DNA of 40,666 bases from Myxococcota bacterium (GCA_018821305.1 JAHJMN010000058.1:1-40666), one strand, 5' to 3'. Shown: positions 17,207 to 26,639, counted from the first letter of the stretch. A program made the numbers and translations. The notes: generated by a model from the sequence alone, not told the origin.

Positions 17207-17349
17207 TAGTTCGTTTCCTGTAATTCGCTTCGCGAAGCATTTTATTAAAAATCCTATCCAGACACTAGTAATATTTTCAGCACCTTGCGGTGTCTATCCG
17301 GCCTTTAAAGAAAGTTGAAAACCTTGTTCTTCCGAATTTCCGGATAGAC
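17207..17349 (+). repeat. Family A repeat, long diverged copy inside the mod operon
   Basis: Starts TAGTTCGTTTCCTGTAATTCG, continues through TTCGCGAAGCATTTTATTAA, CACTAGTAATATTTTCAGCACC and TTGCGG, then ends in a perfect 10-base inverted repeat GTCTATCCGG (17292-17301) / CCGGATAGAC (17340-17349). The end abuts the modA stop codon. In this copy the distal hairpin has been replaced relative to the copy at 33577. Confidence 0.8.
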
Positions 17350-18114
17350 TCACAAAGGTGAAAAACCGTGGTTTTCAAGAATTTTTATTGCAAGGGGAGA
17401 TTTTAAAAACTCAAGAAACTTGGCACCTTTTTCTTTTTTCTTTGAGGCCGTGACCAAAGCAGCGGAATAACGAATTTTATGTTTATTATCTGATACCGTT
17501 TTGACAATTATCGTTTTGGCTTTCACAATGTTATAGTCACTTTTGAATACAAACCCTGCATCCACTTCCCCCCTTTGAACCCAGTCAGATATTTGTCTCA
17601 CATGCTCACCAAAAACCATTTTCCCTTTAAGTTTTCCCCACATTCCAGTTTTTTCAAGATACTGTCTTGTATAAATTCCTGCGGGTACTGTCTGGGTATT
17701 TCCACATGCAATTCTTTTTACATTTTCTATATCTTTAAATTCATTAACGTTTTTATTTTCTTTACTGCGGATAAGGACCAGTTGATTGGAAATAAAATCA
17801 ATTTGCGAATTTTTATCCGCAAAATTTGTGTCCACAAGACCGTCAACAAAGGTTCTATTTGCACTTAAATAAACATCAACGGGAAGCCCAGCTCTAATCT
17901 GTGTTGAAATTACACCGGATGAAGCAAATGCAAAACGTACTGAAATTCCATGCTTTTTCTCAAATTCCGCAGCAATCTTTAAAAGAGGTTCTTTGAGACT
18001 CATGGCACTGCCAATAAAAATTTGATTCTTTTCATTGCGTTTACACGATACTGAAAAAGTAAACCCCGTAAAAAGTGCAAATATTGATAACCATAATTTT
18101 TTTTTATTTATCAT
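17350..18114 (-). CDS. modA: Molybdate-binding periplasmic (lipo)protein
   Basis: Substrate-binding protein of the ModABC importer. Signal peptide with a plausible lipobox (FSVSC, Cys about 24) suggests membrane anchoring. Family pattern: FIGSAMSLKEPLLKIAAEFE, then FAFASSGVISTQIRAGLPVDVYLSANR in the order expected, where the SAM/S and SSG residues contact the oxyanion, and a C-terminal FLKSPLAIKILENHGFSPL typical of ModA ends. It follows the PQ-loop gene after three bases. Molybdate versus tungstate cannot be decided from sequence. Confidence 0.93.
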   Translation of the reverse strand: MINKKKLWLSIFALFTGFTFSVSCKRNEKNQIFIGSAMSLKEPLLKIAAEFEKKHGISVRFAFASSGVISTQIRAGLPVDVYLSANRTFVDGLVDTNFADKNSQIDFISNQLVLIRSKENKNVNEFKDIENVKRIACGNTQTVPAGIYTRQYLEKTGMWGKLKGKMVFGEHVRQISDWVQRGEVDAGFVFKSDYNIVKAKTIIVKTVSDNKHKIRYSAALVTASKKKEKGAKFLEFLKSPLAIKILENHGFSPL

Positions 18115-18117
18115 AAT

Positions 18118-18402
18118 TTATATTTCAACTCCACTCAATCTGGTCCTATCCAGCTTTCGGTTCCTGAAAAACAGGACTATATCTACCGAAACCATTCCTG
18201 AATTTAAAATATACAGAATTATAACTCCATCTGTGTTGCCGGTAATTTTAAAAAGTATCCCTGACATATATCCGATAAAAACCACAAAAAGAAATATTCC
18301 ACTTTTTGATCCATTAGACCTGGATTTGTAACTTTTATAAATAGAAAATGGCCAGGCAGCACCAAAACAAAGGAGCATTATAATTTCAAAAACCGATGAC
18401 AT
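18118..18402 (-). CDS. Small three-helix PQ-loop-like membrane protein
   Basis: A 94-residue protein with three hydrophobic helices and basic connecting loops. The segment LLCFGAAWPFSIYKSYKSRS matches the half-repeat pattern of bacterial PQ-loop/SWEET-like proteins (a conserved Pro in helix 1, then a basic loop). Such proteins form dimers that carry small solutes, but the substrate is unknown. Sits 3 bases before modA and 10 bases after the barrel gene, so it belongs to the mod operon by position. Confidence 0.65.
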   Translation of the reverse strand: MSSVFEIIMLLCFGAAWPFSIYKSYKSRSNGSKSGIFLFVVFIGYMSGILFKITGNTDGVIILYILNSGMVSVDIVLFFRNRKLDRTRLSGVEI

Positions 18403-18412
18403 CTAACCACCA

Positions 18413-19246
18413 TTAAAATTTGTAAGCGTAATTTAGAAATACCATATTCTTCCAGACAGTTCCATAAGAAGATTCAACATCAAGTTGAAGCCATAAGGAA
18501 TCCTTTTTAAATATCAAGCCTGTTAAACCTATTCGTGCGCTAGTTTTATTATAAACTTTTTCCATTGAAACAGCGTATGTATGATTTCGAATGTACCCGT
18601 TCATTTTTCCGGATTTGAAATGAAGTTCTATTCCTCCGGCACCATGAATTCCGCTGAAAGATTCAACATCTTCAATGATGCCTGGAAAGAAACTTGCCAG
18701 TTGCACGCGGATAACTGGACCTGTATACACCAGTAAACTCAAACTGTATACACCGACTTTGAAGTTCATAGCAGCTCCGGGAGCTATTACAGTCTCACCA
18801 TAATTAGTGGAAAAATTGGATTGCTGAATCTCCAGATTTCTAAGCACACCATAAATATTATATCCGTCTTCTAACAAGACTTGTCCATTAAGGCGCAAAT
18901 TATAAAAATGATAGGTTGAAAAATTACCTTCTGACGTGAGTCCAGAGAATTTGTAATATATAAATTCGTAATCCCCGCTGATAAGGAAAGTTCTTTTTCT
19001 TCTTTTTATCCGATTAAACCATTGACCTGAATACAATCTGGATATGCCATCAGTTCTTACTTGAGGGAAAGTAACCATGAATTCAAGGTCTTCATCTCCA
19101 AGCCATTTCCCAAAATACTCCGTTTTCCAGTTTTTCAAATGACTGAAATCTTTAGAGAAGTTTGGAATTTCTGTAAATGTAGATGTCTTTGCTCCCGATT
19201 GAAGTGGTAAAAGCAAAAACAAACCTAAAAAAAAATACTGGCACAT
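18413..19246 (-). CDS. Predicted outer-membrane beta-barrel protein at the head of the mod operon
   Basis: Unrecognised family. Clear signal peptide (MCQYFFLGLFLLLPLQSGAK). The mature 255 residues have alternating strand patterns and end in NYAYKF, a C-terminal Phe that fits outer-membrane insertion. About 10-12 strands can be guessed by eye. It is the first gene of the mod unit, 10 bases before the PQ-loop gene. It might be an outer-membrane channel for the oxyanion, but that is inference from position alone. The start ATG has GGAA upstream; the left end of a family B element begins 32 bases before it. Confidence 0.6.
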   Translation of the reverse strand: MCQYFFLGLFLLLPLQSGAKTSTFTEIPNFSKDFSHLKNWKTEYFGKWLGDEDLEFMVTFPQVRTDGISRLYSGQWFNRIKRRKRTFLISGDYEFIYYKFSGLTSEGNFSTYHFYNLRLNGQVLLEDGYNIYGVLRNLEIQQSNFSTNYGETVIAPGAAMNFKVGVYSLSLLVYTGPVIRVQLASFFPGIIEDVESFSGIHGAGGIELHFKSGKMNGYIRNHTYAVSMEKVYNKTSARIGLTGLIFKKDSLWLQLDVESSYGTVWKNMVFLNYAYKF

Positions 19247-19277
19247 TTTTATTCCGCAAAGGAGTTCTGGCAGACTT

Positions 19278-19674
19278 TGGACCGCTTCCGGAGTTATATG
19301 ATAGTATCCTATTTTCTAGAAATGCTTCAGGAAAAAAAGACCCTCCAGTGCATTTGGTTTTGCAAAATTACTGGAGTTCTGAATATTCAACTCAATTTCC
19401 ACCTCTCGACTCTTTTGTTTCGAAAGCGATTCAGGCAGGTCCAGTTGCAGTGCTGATCGGTTAGTGAATTTTTGCTTCCTGTTCTTGTAATTTTACATTG
19501 ATATTAGATGTTTATGACCTGATCCTGTTTACCTGACTACCTCACTTCCTGAGTCTCTGTTTAAAAAAATTCAGGCATTCTGGTAAACAGTAGCAGTAAC
19601 AGGGTATTCAGGGGCTTGTTCCTGAAGAATTTCTTTTAAACGACTCATAATCGTATTACTCAGGAAGCGGTGTA
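19278..19674. repeat. Family B repeat, long copy with about 60-base inverted ends
   Basis: Left end GGACCGCTTCCGGAGTTATA through GAAATGCTTCAGGAAAAAAAG is an inverted, imperfect copy of the right end, read in reverse as CACCGCTTCCTGAGTAATAC through GAAATTCTTCAGGAACAAGC. The right half also carries GTAAACAGTAGCAGTAACAGG and TTCAGGGGCTTGTTCCTGAA, shared with the copies at 24529, 33721 and 36899. It spans nearly the whole 19247-19817 gap, and its middle is not shared. No convincing gene lies in the gap. Confidence 0.75.
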
Positions 19675-19817
19675 GTTGAAAGTTTTTTGTTCCAGTACAG
19701 ACTAAAAAGTACCATAATGTTTGCCATCGCGTGGGATTTTTTGCGAGTTTTGTTTTTTCCCACAAAAAGTAGTACATGAGTTGCAGTATGCTTCACTAAA
19801 AAATAATTGGAGTGTTT

Positions 19818-22295
19818 ATGTTCAGTGATTTCAATGAATTGGCAAGCATTATCGGTGGTTCTTTCCATGAAAATTTCTCTTTCAACAGCAACCCTGTTTT
19901 TAAAATAGATTCCAGAGCTGTAAGTCAAGGTGGCGTATTTATTGCCATGAAAGGCGAACGTACTGATGGTCACAGATACGTTGATGATGCTCTTTCTCGA
20001 GGCGCGACCTGCGTGATTGTAAGTGACGAAGAAATCTACCGTAGTCATAAGCAATGTATCTTTGTAAAAGATACATTGAAGGCTCTCGGTAACCTTGCAG
20101 CTCATAAAAGACGACTTTTTATGGGGCGTGTTATAGGAATTACTGGTTCCAACGGTAAAACTATTGTCAAAGATGCCCTGGTTCGGATACTAAGTAGAGA
20201 TTTCAAAGTCAGTGGAAATACCGGTAGTTATAACTCCCGGTTAGGTGTTCCCCTTGCAATGCTCAGTTACAGTGATGATGCAGATTTCTGGATCTGTGAA
20301 GCTGGTATCAGTTCTCCAGGAGATATGGAAATCCTTGAAGGGATTATCAAACCCGACATAGGCATACTTACCAATATTGGTTTAGCTCATATTGGAAGTT
20401 TCAAAGATCGCAGAGAGCTTTATGAAGAAAAAATGATGCTCTTTAAAAATTCAACTGGCTGGCTTTTGCTTCCGGATACCGAACCCCTCGTTAAGGAATC
20501 TGAGTTTAAAACAAAAGTCTATTATTCCGGGATAACCAATGGGGATTTACCATACTTGAAGACAAAAACTCTTGTGGAAGGTGCTTTGCTCGTAGAAGTA
20601 AAGTTCCCATCTGGAAATCTCAGACCGCTCCGTCTTACGACACCATCTTCTGACATTGCTATGGATATTGAAATAGCCATTGAAGCTGCCTGGCTATCCG
20701 GAATGGACGAAGCTACGGTCATCAAAGCCGCAGGCAATCTTGGTGGTGGCTCCACGCGACAGGAAATATGGCAGTCTCCAGATGGTATAACAATAATTAA
20801 TGACGCATGTAGTTCGGATCCCATAAGTGTTGAAAGTGCCTTGAGAACAATGGATCTTCTTTCGGATCGCGAAGGGAAAAAGATCTTCGTTTTTGCAGGA
20901 ATGACCGAACTTGGGGAAATGAATGAGAGTGTACATCGGCAGATCGGTTTGGCATGTGCTCTTCATGGAGTTACACACTTATTTATTCAGGATTTAAAAG
21001 AGCTTGATATAACTATTCAAACTTATTTAAACCACCACGAAGAAGGCTTAGTCACTAAATTTACTGATCTTTTGACCGTTAAAACTGAACTAATCCGACT
21101 TCTTGATTCAAGGGATATTATCCTTTTTAAAGGACCCCGAAAAGCCAATATAAGCAAAGTTGCTGAATATGTTTTTGAAGCTATTGCACCTAACAGACTT
21201 ATTACTGACCTTGGTGCTGTTTTTGAAAACATTAATATTTTTAAGAAATTGACGGGCAAGGAAACTAAAATTCTTGCCATGGTTAAAGCCCTTGCATACG
21301 GAAGTGAAATGATTCGTATTGCCAGGGAACTTGAAGCCATGGGTGTCGACATGCTTGGAGTAAGCACCCCTGATGAAGGAGCACGATTACGTCAACAAAC
21401 ATCCATGCCAGTTCTCGTAATGGTTGCCAGCCCGGAAGAGGCTTTTAAAATAGTACGACATAATCTTATCCCCGTGGTATGGAATATTGAACTGGCAAAA
21501 GCTCTTGAAAATGAACTGGGTCCTGAACAAATTGGGCATATTCATATTAAAGTGGATACGGGTATGGGAAGAATGGGTTTGCTTCCGTCAGAAATCCCAA
21601 ATTTTCTTGAGGAATTAAAGCAACTTAAAAAAATTCGCATTTCGGGTCTTATGACTCACTTTTCCTGTGCAGATGACCCATCAATGGATGATCATACCCT
21701 CCGTCAGATCCAGTCTTTTAATGAAGTGTATGACTTTATGTTAAAAAACGGACATTCCGATTTAGTACGCCACGCTTCAGCAACCAGCGGCATAATAAGA
21801 TTTCCAAATGCTCACTACGACATGGTTCGCGTGGGCCTGGGACTCTATGGACTTTACCCCAGCGCAAACCTCATGAATGACGTATCCCTGCAACTTGCAG
21901 TAACACTTGTTTCTCGCCTCATTGCAATCCGCACACTGCCTGTTGGTACAAAAATTGGTTATGGCGCTACTTTCGAGGTTAAGAACCGTGAAATACGAGC
22001 GGGAGTAATCCCTATAGGCTATCATGATGGAATTTCCTGGCGCCTTGGAGGAAAGGGCACCTTTTTTATTCATGGAAAACGCGCGCCTATACTCGGTAGA
22101 GTTAGTATGGATAGTATTTTAGTTGATGTTTCGAACATTGAAGGTGTGAGTTGTGGAGATGAAGTTTTAATTTATGGAGTTCAGGATGGTTTTATGCGTC
22201 GACCAGAAGATCTTGCTGATGATGCAGGAACCATCGTTTACGAGGTTCTGGCTTCCACCGGCCCAAGAGTACAACGAATTTTCCGTGGACGTTGA
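19818..22295 (+). CDS. Bifunctional MurF ligase / alanine racemase fusion
   Basis: Cytoplasmic peptidoglycan precursor enzyme that makes D-Ala (racemase half) and adds D-Ala-D-Ala to UDP-MurNAc-tripeptide (MurF half). MurF: residues about 1-455, with the nucleotide-binding GSNGKT at 110-115 and an IINDA segment near 328. The loop reads GKTIVKD, as in the MurF-Alr fusions known from Bacteroidetes, rather than GKTTVKE. Alanine racemase: about 460-825, with the PLP Lys490 in VKALAYGS and the second catalytic Tyr region IGYGATFEV, then GYHDG and GRVSMDS. ATG at 19818 has GGAG at the right distance; a GTG two codons earlier is less likely. Acetate kinase follows after 146 bases. No ddl gene is nearby. 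Confidence 0.93.
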   Translation: MFSDFNELASIIGGSFHENFSFNSNPVFKIDSRAVSQGGVFIAMKGERTDGHRYVDDALSRGATCVIVSDEEIYRSHKQCIFVKDTLKALGNLAAHKRRLFMGRVIGITGSNGKTIVKDALVRILSRDFKVSGNTGSYNSRLGVPLAMLSYSDDADFWICEAGISSPGDMEILEGIIKPDIGILTNIGLAHIGSFKDRRELYEEKMMLFKNSTGWLLLPDTEPLVKESEFKTKVYYSGITNGDLPYLKTKTLVEGALLVEVKFPSGNLRPLRLTTPSSDIAMDIEIAIEAAWLSGMDEATVIKAAGNLGGGSTRQEIWQSPDGITIINDACSSDPISVESALRTMDLLSDREGKKIFVFAGMTELGEMNESVHRQIGLACALHGVTHLFIQDLKELDITIQTYLNHHEEGLVTKFTDLLTVKTELIRLLDSRDIILFKGPRKANISKVAEYVFEAIAPNRLITDLGAVFENINIFKKLTGKETKILAMVKALAYGSEMIRIARELEAMGVDMLGVSTPDEGARLRQQTSMPVLVMVASPEEAFKIVRHNLIPVVWNIELAKALENELGPEQIGHIHIKVDTGMGRMGLLPSEIPNFLEELKQLKKIRISGLMTHFSCADDPSMDDHTLRQIQSFNEVYDFMLKNGHSDLVRHASATSGIIRFPNAHYDMVRVGLGLYGLYPSANLMNDVSLQLAVTLVSRLIAIRTLPVGTKIGYGATFEVKNREIRAGVIPIGYHDGISWRLGGKGTFFIHGKRAPILGRVSMDSILVDVSNIEGVSCGDEVLIYGVQDGFMRRPEDLADDAGTIVYEVLASTGPRVQRIFRGR

Positions 22296-22441
22296 AATTT
22301 TCCAATTTTGTAACCTTTTTTATTGCTATTCTTTTCACGAAAGGTCAGATAGAACTCAAGACCGTTTTCGATTATATTCAGGTTGTATTATAATCGATGG
22401 AACTATCTCACTGCTTAAAAACGGTCTTCACGGAGGTTACA

Positions 22442-23641
22442 ATGAATATTCTTATAATCAATTCAGGGAGTTCCTCAATTAAATATCAACTATGGCGTTA
22501 CCCTGAAAGGAAACTCCTCGTTAAAGGACTTGTAGAACGAATTGGCCTGGATAATGCGGTTATAACTCATAAAAGCGATCCGGTATATAGACATGAAATT
22601 AAAATAAACGATCACATCCATGGGATCCGAATAATTCTTGAAGCTCTTACAGATCCTGAACATGGAGTATTAGGCTCCCTCTCAGAAATTCACGCGGCAG
22701 GTCATCGGGTTGTTCACGGAGGGGAACAATTCACTGATTCAGTTCTGATTACGCCAGATGTTCTTGATACTATTGATAATATGTCATCTCTTGCACCCCT
22801 TCATAATCCCCCAAATGCTGCGGGGATCCGGGCTGTAATGCAAAATATGCCATCAATTCCTAATATTGCCGTTTTTGATACTGCTTTTCACCAGTCAATG
22901 CCTCAAGAAGCATTTCTATATGCTATTCCCATAAAATATTACAAAGAGGACATGATCAGAAAGTACGGTTTTCATGGAACAAGTTATCGTTATCTCACAA
23001 AAAAAACCGCTGATATTCTTGGAAACAAACCTGAAGATGTCAATGGGGTGTTTTGTCATCTTGGCAACGGAAGTTCCATATGCGCTGTAAAAAACGGAAA
23101 AAGTGTTGAAACAACAATGGGATTCACTCCTCTTGCAGGACTGGTAATGGGTACAAGAAGTGGTGATATAGATCCCGGAGTTTTATTTCACATGATTAGA
23201 TCAGGAATAGTTTCAAATACTTCAGATCTCGACACCCTTCTTAATAAAAAAAGTGGCCTTCTCTCAATTTATGAAAAATCCAGCGATATGCGTGACATTG
23301 AGGACAACCTTACCACAGACGAAAACGCAAAACTTGCTTTTCGGATGTTCACTCATCGGATTCGTCTCTATATTTCCGCTTACTTGAGCCTTACCGGTCC
23401 TGATTCTACAATTGTTTTCTCCGGGGGAATTGGAGAAAACAGTCCCTTAGTACGAGATGCCGTTTTATGTGATTTGCAGCACATGGGGATTAAAATTAAC
23501 AAAGCACTCAATGAAAAACTTCCCCGCGGTCAGTGGGGAACTATCAGTGATGCAGATTCAAAAGTAAAAGTTTTAGTGATACCTACTGATGAGGAATCCC
23601 AGATTGCAGAAGATACTTATAATATTGTAGCGGAATTATAA
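22442..23641 (+). CDS. ackA: Acetate kinase
   Basis: Interconverts acetate + ATP and acetyl phosphate + ADP, for fermentation to acetate or acetate use. All family signatures are visible: NSGSSSIKYQLW at the N-terminus, HRVVHGGEQF, FDTAFHQSMP, RKYGFHGTSY, and the nucleotide-binding CHLGNGSSI and FSGGIGENS. Length 399 is standard. The start at 22442 has CGGAGG seven bases upstream; an in-frame ATG at 22397 would add 15 non-homologous residues. No phosphotransacetylase gene (the usual partner) is in the window. It converges with the next lipoprotein gene, stops only two bases apart. Confidence 0.96.
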   Translation: MNILIINSGSSSIKYQLWRYPERKLLVKGLVERIGLDNAVITHKSDPVYRHEIKINDHIHGIRIILEALTDPEHGVLGSLSEIHAAGHRVVHGGEQFTDSVLITPDVLDTIDNMSSLAPLHNPPNAAGIRAVMQNMPSIPNIAVFDTAFHQSMPQEAFLYAIPIKYYKEDMIRKYGFHGTSYRYLTKKTADILGNKPEDVNGVFCHLGNGSSICAVKNGKSVETTMGFTPLAGLVMGTRSGDIDPGVLFHMIRSGIVSNTSDLDTLLNKKSGLLSIYEKSSDMRDIEDNLTTDENAKLAFRMFTHRIRLYISAYLSLTGPDSTIVFSGGIGENSPLVRDAVLCDLQHMGIKINKALNEKLPRGQWGTISDADSKVKVLVIPTDEESQIAEDTYNIVAEL

Positions 23642-23643
23642 AT

Positions 23644-24363
23644 TCAGAACGTATCGAAAGAACTTACTGGAGAACAATACCATTCACCACTTTCGTCCTC
23701 CAGACATTCCTCAAGATCAGGCATGGGACAGTCTTCTGTCGTTTCACAACTATTTACACATACATTGCTGAATTCCGAGAAACCATAGCAGTATCCATCG
23801 CCTCCCATACATTCAGTGGAATCCTGGCAATTGCATCCGCGCTGCCCTCCCTGAAGACAACCAAAAGGTTCATTAAGCCTATCCACACATATGACTCCTT
23901 CAATTGCGCCGCTGAGATCAATGTCAACTACTTCTTCAAAACTATTGAAAGTAATCATGTAGTTGCCGGAAGGAAGATTCGATATGTCATAATGAAGATC
24001 ATAAGGACACATACAATTACAATTTCCACCATTGTCACTCTCAACAATGCCAATAGAAGTACCAGAAACAGTCACATCGCCCGTGAGGCCAAGCGTATCA
24101 TCTGGGCAACAATTAAATATTGCATTTATATGACTCATTTCAAGATTTCCGCTACCATCATAGTTATAATAAATACATTCAAAACCTGAAAAGTCGAAGT
24201 CCGTCAATGACTTTTTCTCACCATTTTTACATTCAGTATGATCATAATCCACAATAATATTATTGTTGTTAGTATTATTGCTATTGTTGCTTTCAGTTTC
24301 TGAATTTTCACAGCCAGTAAGCATAAGAGTAATTGTCACAAGAAAAGAAATAAGAGTTTTCAT
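23644..24363 (-). CDS. Cys-rich lipoprotein with Asn/Ser linker
   Basis: Unrecognised surface protein. Signal peptide ends in a lipobox (LMLTGC, Cys18), then a linker SETESNNSNNTNNNN followed by a domain with about 20 cysteines, including CNCMCP, a CLQGGQRGCNC run and CETTEDCPMPDLEEC. The latter resembles the small disulphide-rich repeats of delta-proteobacterial surface lipoproteins. The even distribution of Cys suggests disulphides in an oxidising exterior. Strong GGAGG before the ATG. It shares its linker style with the C25 lipoprotease at 35121. No function can be assigned. Confidence 0.7.
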   Translation of the reverse strand: MKTLISFLVTITLMLTGCENSETESNNSNNTNNNNIIVDYDHTECKNGEKKSLTDFDFSGFECIYYNYDGSGNLEMSHINAIFNCCPDDTLGLTGDVTVSGTSIGIVESDNGGNCNCMCPYDLHYDISNLPSGNYMITFNSFEEVVDIDLSGAIEGVICVDRLNEPFGCLQGGQRGCNCQDSTECMGGDGYCYGFSEFSNVCVNSCETTEDCPMPDLEECLEDESGEWYCSPVSSFDTF

Positions 24364-24528
24364 TTAAATATCCTCCATAGTGGTTAGGTACAATTAGGTT
24401 TAGCACCAGATTACCCCCTTGCAATGATAATTATTATGTATTTAAATTTCTAAACCACTTTTAAATTAAACTTAGTGTAAGAGGCTCTTAACAGGGATTC
24501 AAGTAAACAGGGACAGGTCATAAACATC

Positions 24529-24652
24529 TATACCGCTTGCGGAGTAATGCGATAGTGAACAAATTTCAGGAAATGCTACAGAAATGAGCCCCTGATTGTC
24601 CTGTTACTGCTACTGATTTCCTGTTTTCCTGAATTTCTGTCTGCCTGTAATT
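24529..24652 (-). repeat. Family B repeat, partial copy
   Basis: TATACCGCTTGCGGAGTAATGCGATAGTGAAC starts the element, followed by TTTCAGGAAATGC, GAGCCCCTGATTGTCCTGTT and ACTGCTACTGATTTCC, each matching the other copies. The opposite end is not resolved. Flanking sequence also echoes the 19278 copy: CATAAACATCTA matches (reversed) TAGATGTTTATG there, and TTCACTAACCGATCA at 24692 matches (reversed) TGATCGGTTAGTGAA at 19454. The rest of the 24364-24716 gap has no gene. Confidence 0.7.
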
Positions 24653-24716
24653 ATTATATAAGATTGTATTTATTGACTAATTTACTCGGAAGTTCACTAA
24701 CCGATCAACATTGGGT

Positions 24717-26639
24717 CTAGTGCTTGAGTTTAATAATAGAGATTCCTTCCGGGTGCATAATCCATAGTTTACCCTCAGGATCAAGTTTGATATCGCCGAC
24801 AGTTTCCTGAAGCAGATTACCAAGGCCGATAAGCTTCGAATCTTTTTTACCATTTTTTATTCGATAAAGTTCCCGAGTTGCACTTACATATATAATATTG
24901 CGATCCTCATCATATGCAAAAGAGGAAATTGCCCCGGCATCCGGGAGAATACTTGATTCTCCACATTTCCAGACTTTTCCTTTAGCTTTATAACATAAAC
25001 CAAGATCAGTTGCGGCCCACAAACCACCATCTCTGTCAATGAGAACATCATTGATTACGTCAGAGTTCAACCCGTCAGTCTCTCCGCTGCGTTCAAGATA
25101 TTTTTTACCACTAATCCTCCACAGGTGAATAATTCCTTCACGGCTGGCCAGATACCGATGACCATATCGTTCTGACATACGTCGGACGGAAATCGGAATA
25201 CCAGCCATCTGACCTTTTACTGTATGATAGTTCTGTGGAGTGTAATATTTTAATTTTTCCAGATTAAACACATACAGGCCGATTGCTTTTTTTCCAGCGC
25301 CAAAACCTGCCCACATAAGGTGTTTTTTTGTAAAAAATGCGAAGTTTACATAAACATCAGTCCAATCGGACTCATAGACAAAGTTTTCGCCAACTTGAGA
25401 CCATTTTCCATCAGTGCCCATCCGGAAAATTCCTATATGTCCATCATTATTTTTTGCAATTCCCAAAAGTGTACCTTCGGGATCTTTCTTGAAATAAATA
25501 AATTCCCAACCCGGTCGGTTTGTTTCAACGACTATGAATCCTGTTTTTCCAGTGTAGGAAAAACTTTCCCTTCCTGCCGTGAAATGACAAGTCTTTGACG
25601 GTTTATCGCAACTGAGGGCAAGATTTCTAGATTTCCTGTTGACCAAATTTTTGCTTGAAAAATATGTGAAATATTCCCCATCCCACTTAGCTACCCCAAG
25701 ACTTTCGGTCCCGAATAGTAAATTTGAGCCGGATTGCTTTACGAGAGTCATTTTCGGCGGAAATGAAGTTGAATCTTTAATATATTTATAACATGGAGAA
25801 TTTCTTTTCATCGCCTCCAACTTGTTTCCCGAAGATTGTGCGCATGGTTGTATTTTATACAAAACACCTTCGGTATACATCATTGGTATGTTTTTAAATA
25901 TTTTTATCCATTCTACTTTCCCGCTCACACGGTAATAATAAAACTTCCCATCCTGAATATTCAGAACAAGATTAGTTCCCGCGGGATCTATTCCTGAAAC
26001 CCAGTAGGAGGAGGAATTTGAAGATATCGTTGATACCGTAGAAATATGGGAATCAAACTGCTCACATTTACCATCATGACAATACTGCAAGCCTGCTTTA
26101 TCAGTTCCTATCAGTACGCCGCCTTTATGATATTTCTCAATGTAAGTGACCTTGACATTTTTTGAATAAGTCAAAACACGACCGAAAGCGACGTAGAAAA
26201 GACCATGGTCTGCACCTACCCACAAACCACCGGCTGGGTTTGGTTCCAGAACATTGATTTTTGTCTTCACAGGAAGTTCAAAGTTCTGCCAGGCTCCTTC
26301 ATTATACTGTGAAAGACCAGTTGCCGTGGCAACCCAGAGTAAATTACTCTCCCAGGCCAGTGCTCTGATGCTGTCGTTGGGAAGGCCATCTTTTGATGAT
26401 ATTAATAAGAATCCTGTACCATCAATATTGTATCGTTCCAGCCCGGCATTAGTTCCAACCCAGATATTTTTATCAGTTACTTCTACGGCAGTAGTCTTTC
26501 GAGTAGTAGTAAAATAATCAACTCGGCCCCATTGTGTTTGCTTGTATTTATAAAAAGATTTTGTAGTGGGCGACTTTTCCTTTTTATCATTACAACTGAC
26601 CACTGAGAGCAATATTATAAATATTAATGAATACTTCAT
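24717..26639 (-). CDS. Beta-propeller lipoprotein (two-component-regulator propeller repeats)
   Basis: Predicted exported lipoprotein (signal peptide with SVVSC, Cys16) of 640 residues. It carries repeats of the Reg_prop type, recognisable from NIWVGTNAGLERYN, LLWVATATGLSQYN, GLWVGADHGLFYV, GLWAATDLGLCYKA and KLWIMHPEGISII. These are blades of seven-bladed propellers usually found in sensor domains of hybrid two-component systems. Here there is no kinase or TM domain, so it is a sensor-like or binding module alone. Transcribed alone, with a plausible AGG RBS. Ligand unknown. Confidence 0.75.
   Translation of the reverse strand: MKYSLIFIILLSVVSCNDKKEKSPTTKSFYKYKQTQWGRVDYFTTTRKTTAVEVTDKNIWVGTNAGLERYNIDGTGFLLISSKDGLPNDSIRALAWESNLLWVATATGLSQYNEGAWQNFELPVKTKINVLEPNPAGGLWVGADHGLFYVAFGRVLTYSKNVKVTYIEKYHKGGVLIGTDKAGLQYCHDGKCEQFDSHISTVSTISSNSSSYWVSGIDPAGTNLVLNIQDGKFYYYRVSGKVEWIKIFKNIPMMYTEGVLYKIQPCAQSSGNKLEAMKRNSPCYKYIKDSTSFPPKMTLVKQSGSNLLFGTESLGVAKWDGEYFTYFSSKNLVNRKSRNLALSCDKPSKTCHFTAGRESFSYTGKTGFIVVETNRPGWEFIYFKKDPEGTLLGIAKNNDGHIGIFRMGTDGKWSQVGENFVYESDWTDVYVNFAFFTKKHLMWAGFGAGKKAIGLYVFNLEKLKYYTPQNYHTVKGQMAGIPISVRRMSERYGHRYLASREGIIHLWRISGKKYLERSGETDGLNSDVINDVLIDRDGGLWAATDLGLCYKAKGKVWKCGESSILPDAGAISSFAYDEDRNIIYVSATRELYRIKNGKKDSKLIGLGNLLQETVGDIKLDPEGKLWIMHPEGISIIKLKH

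Noticed and set aside
19247-19280. Molybdenum-cofactor riboswitch upstream of the mod unit
   Set aside because: The sequence before the first gene is mainly family B repeat, and no such structure is evident.
19183-19464. Open frame of 93 codons on the plus strand
   Set aside because: It overlaps the start of the mod-operon barrel gene and lies within the long family B copy; it has no RBS and ends in a sequence (GATCGGTTAG) that recurs as repeat DNA at 24692.
19247-19817. Transposase remnant for families A and B
   Set aside because: No frame in this or any other gap shows transposase motifs; the elements appear non-autonomous here.
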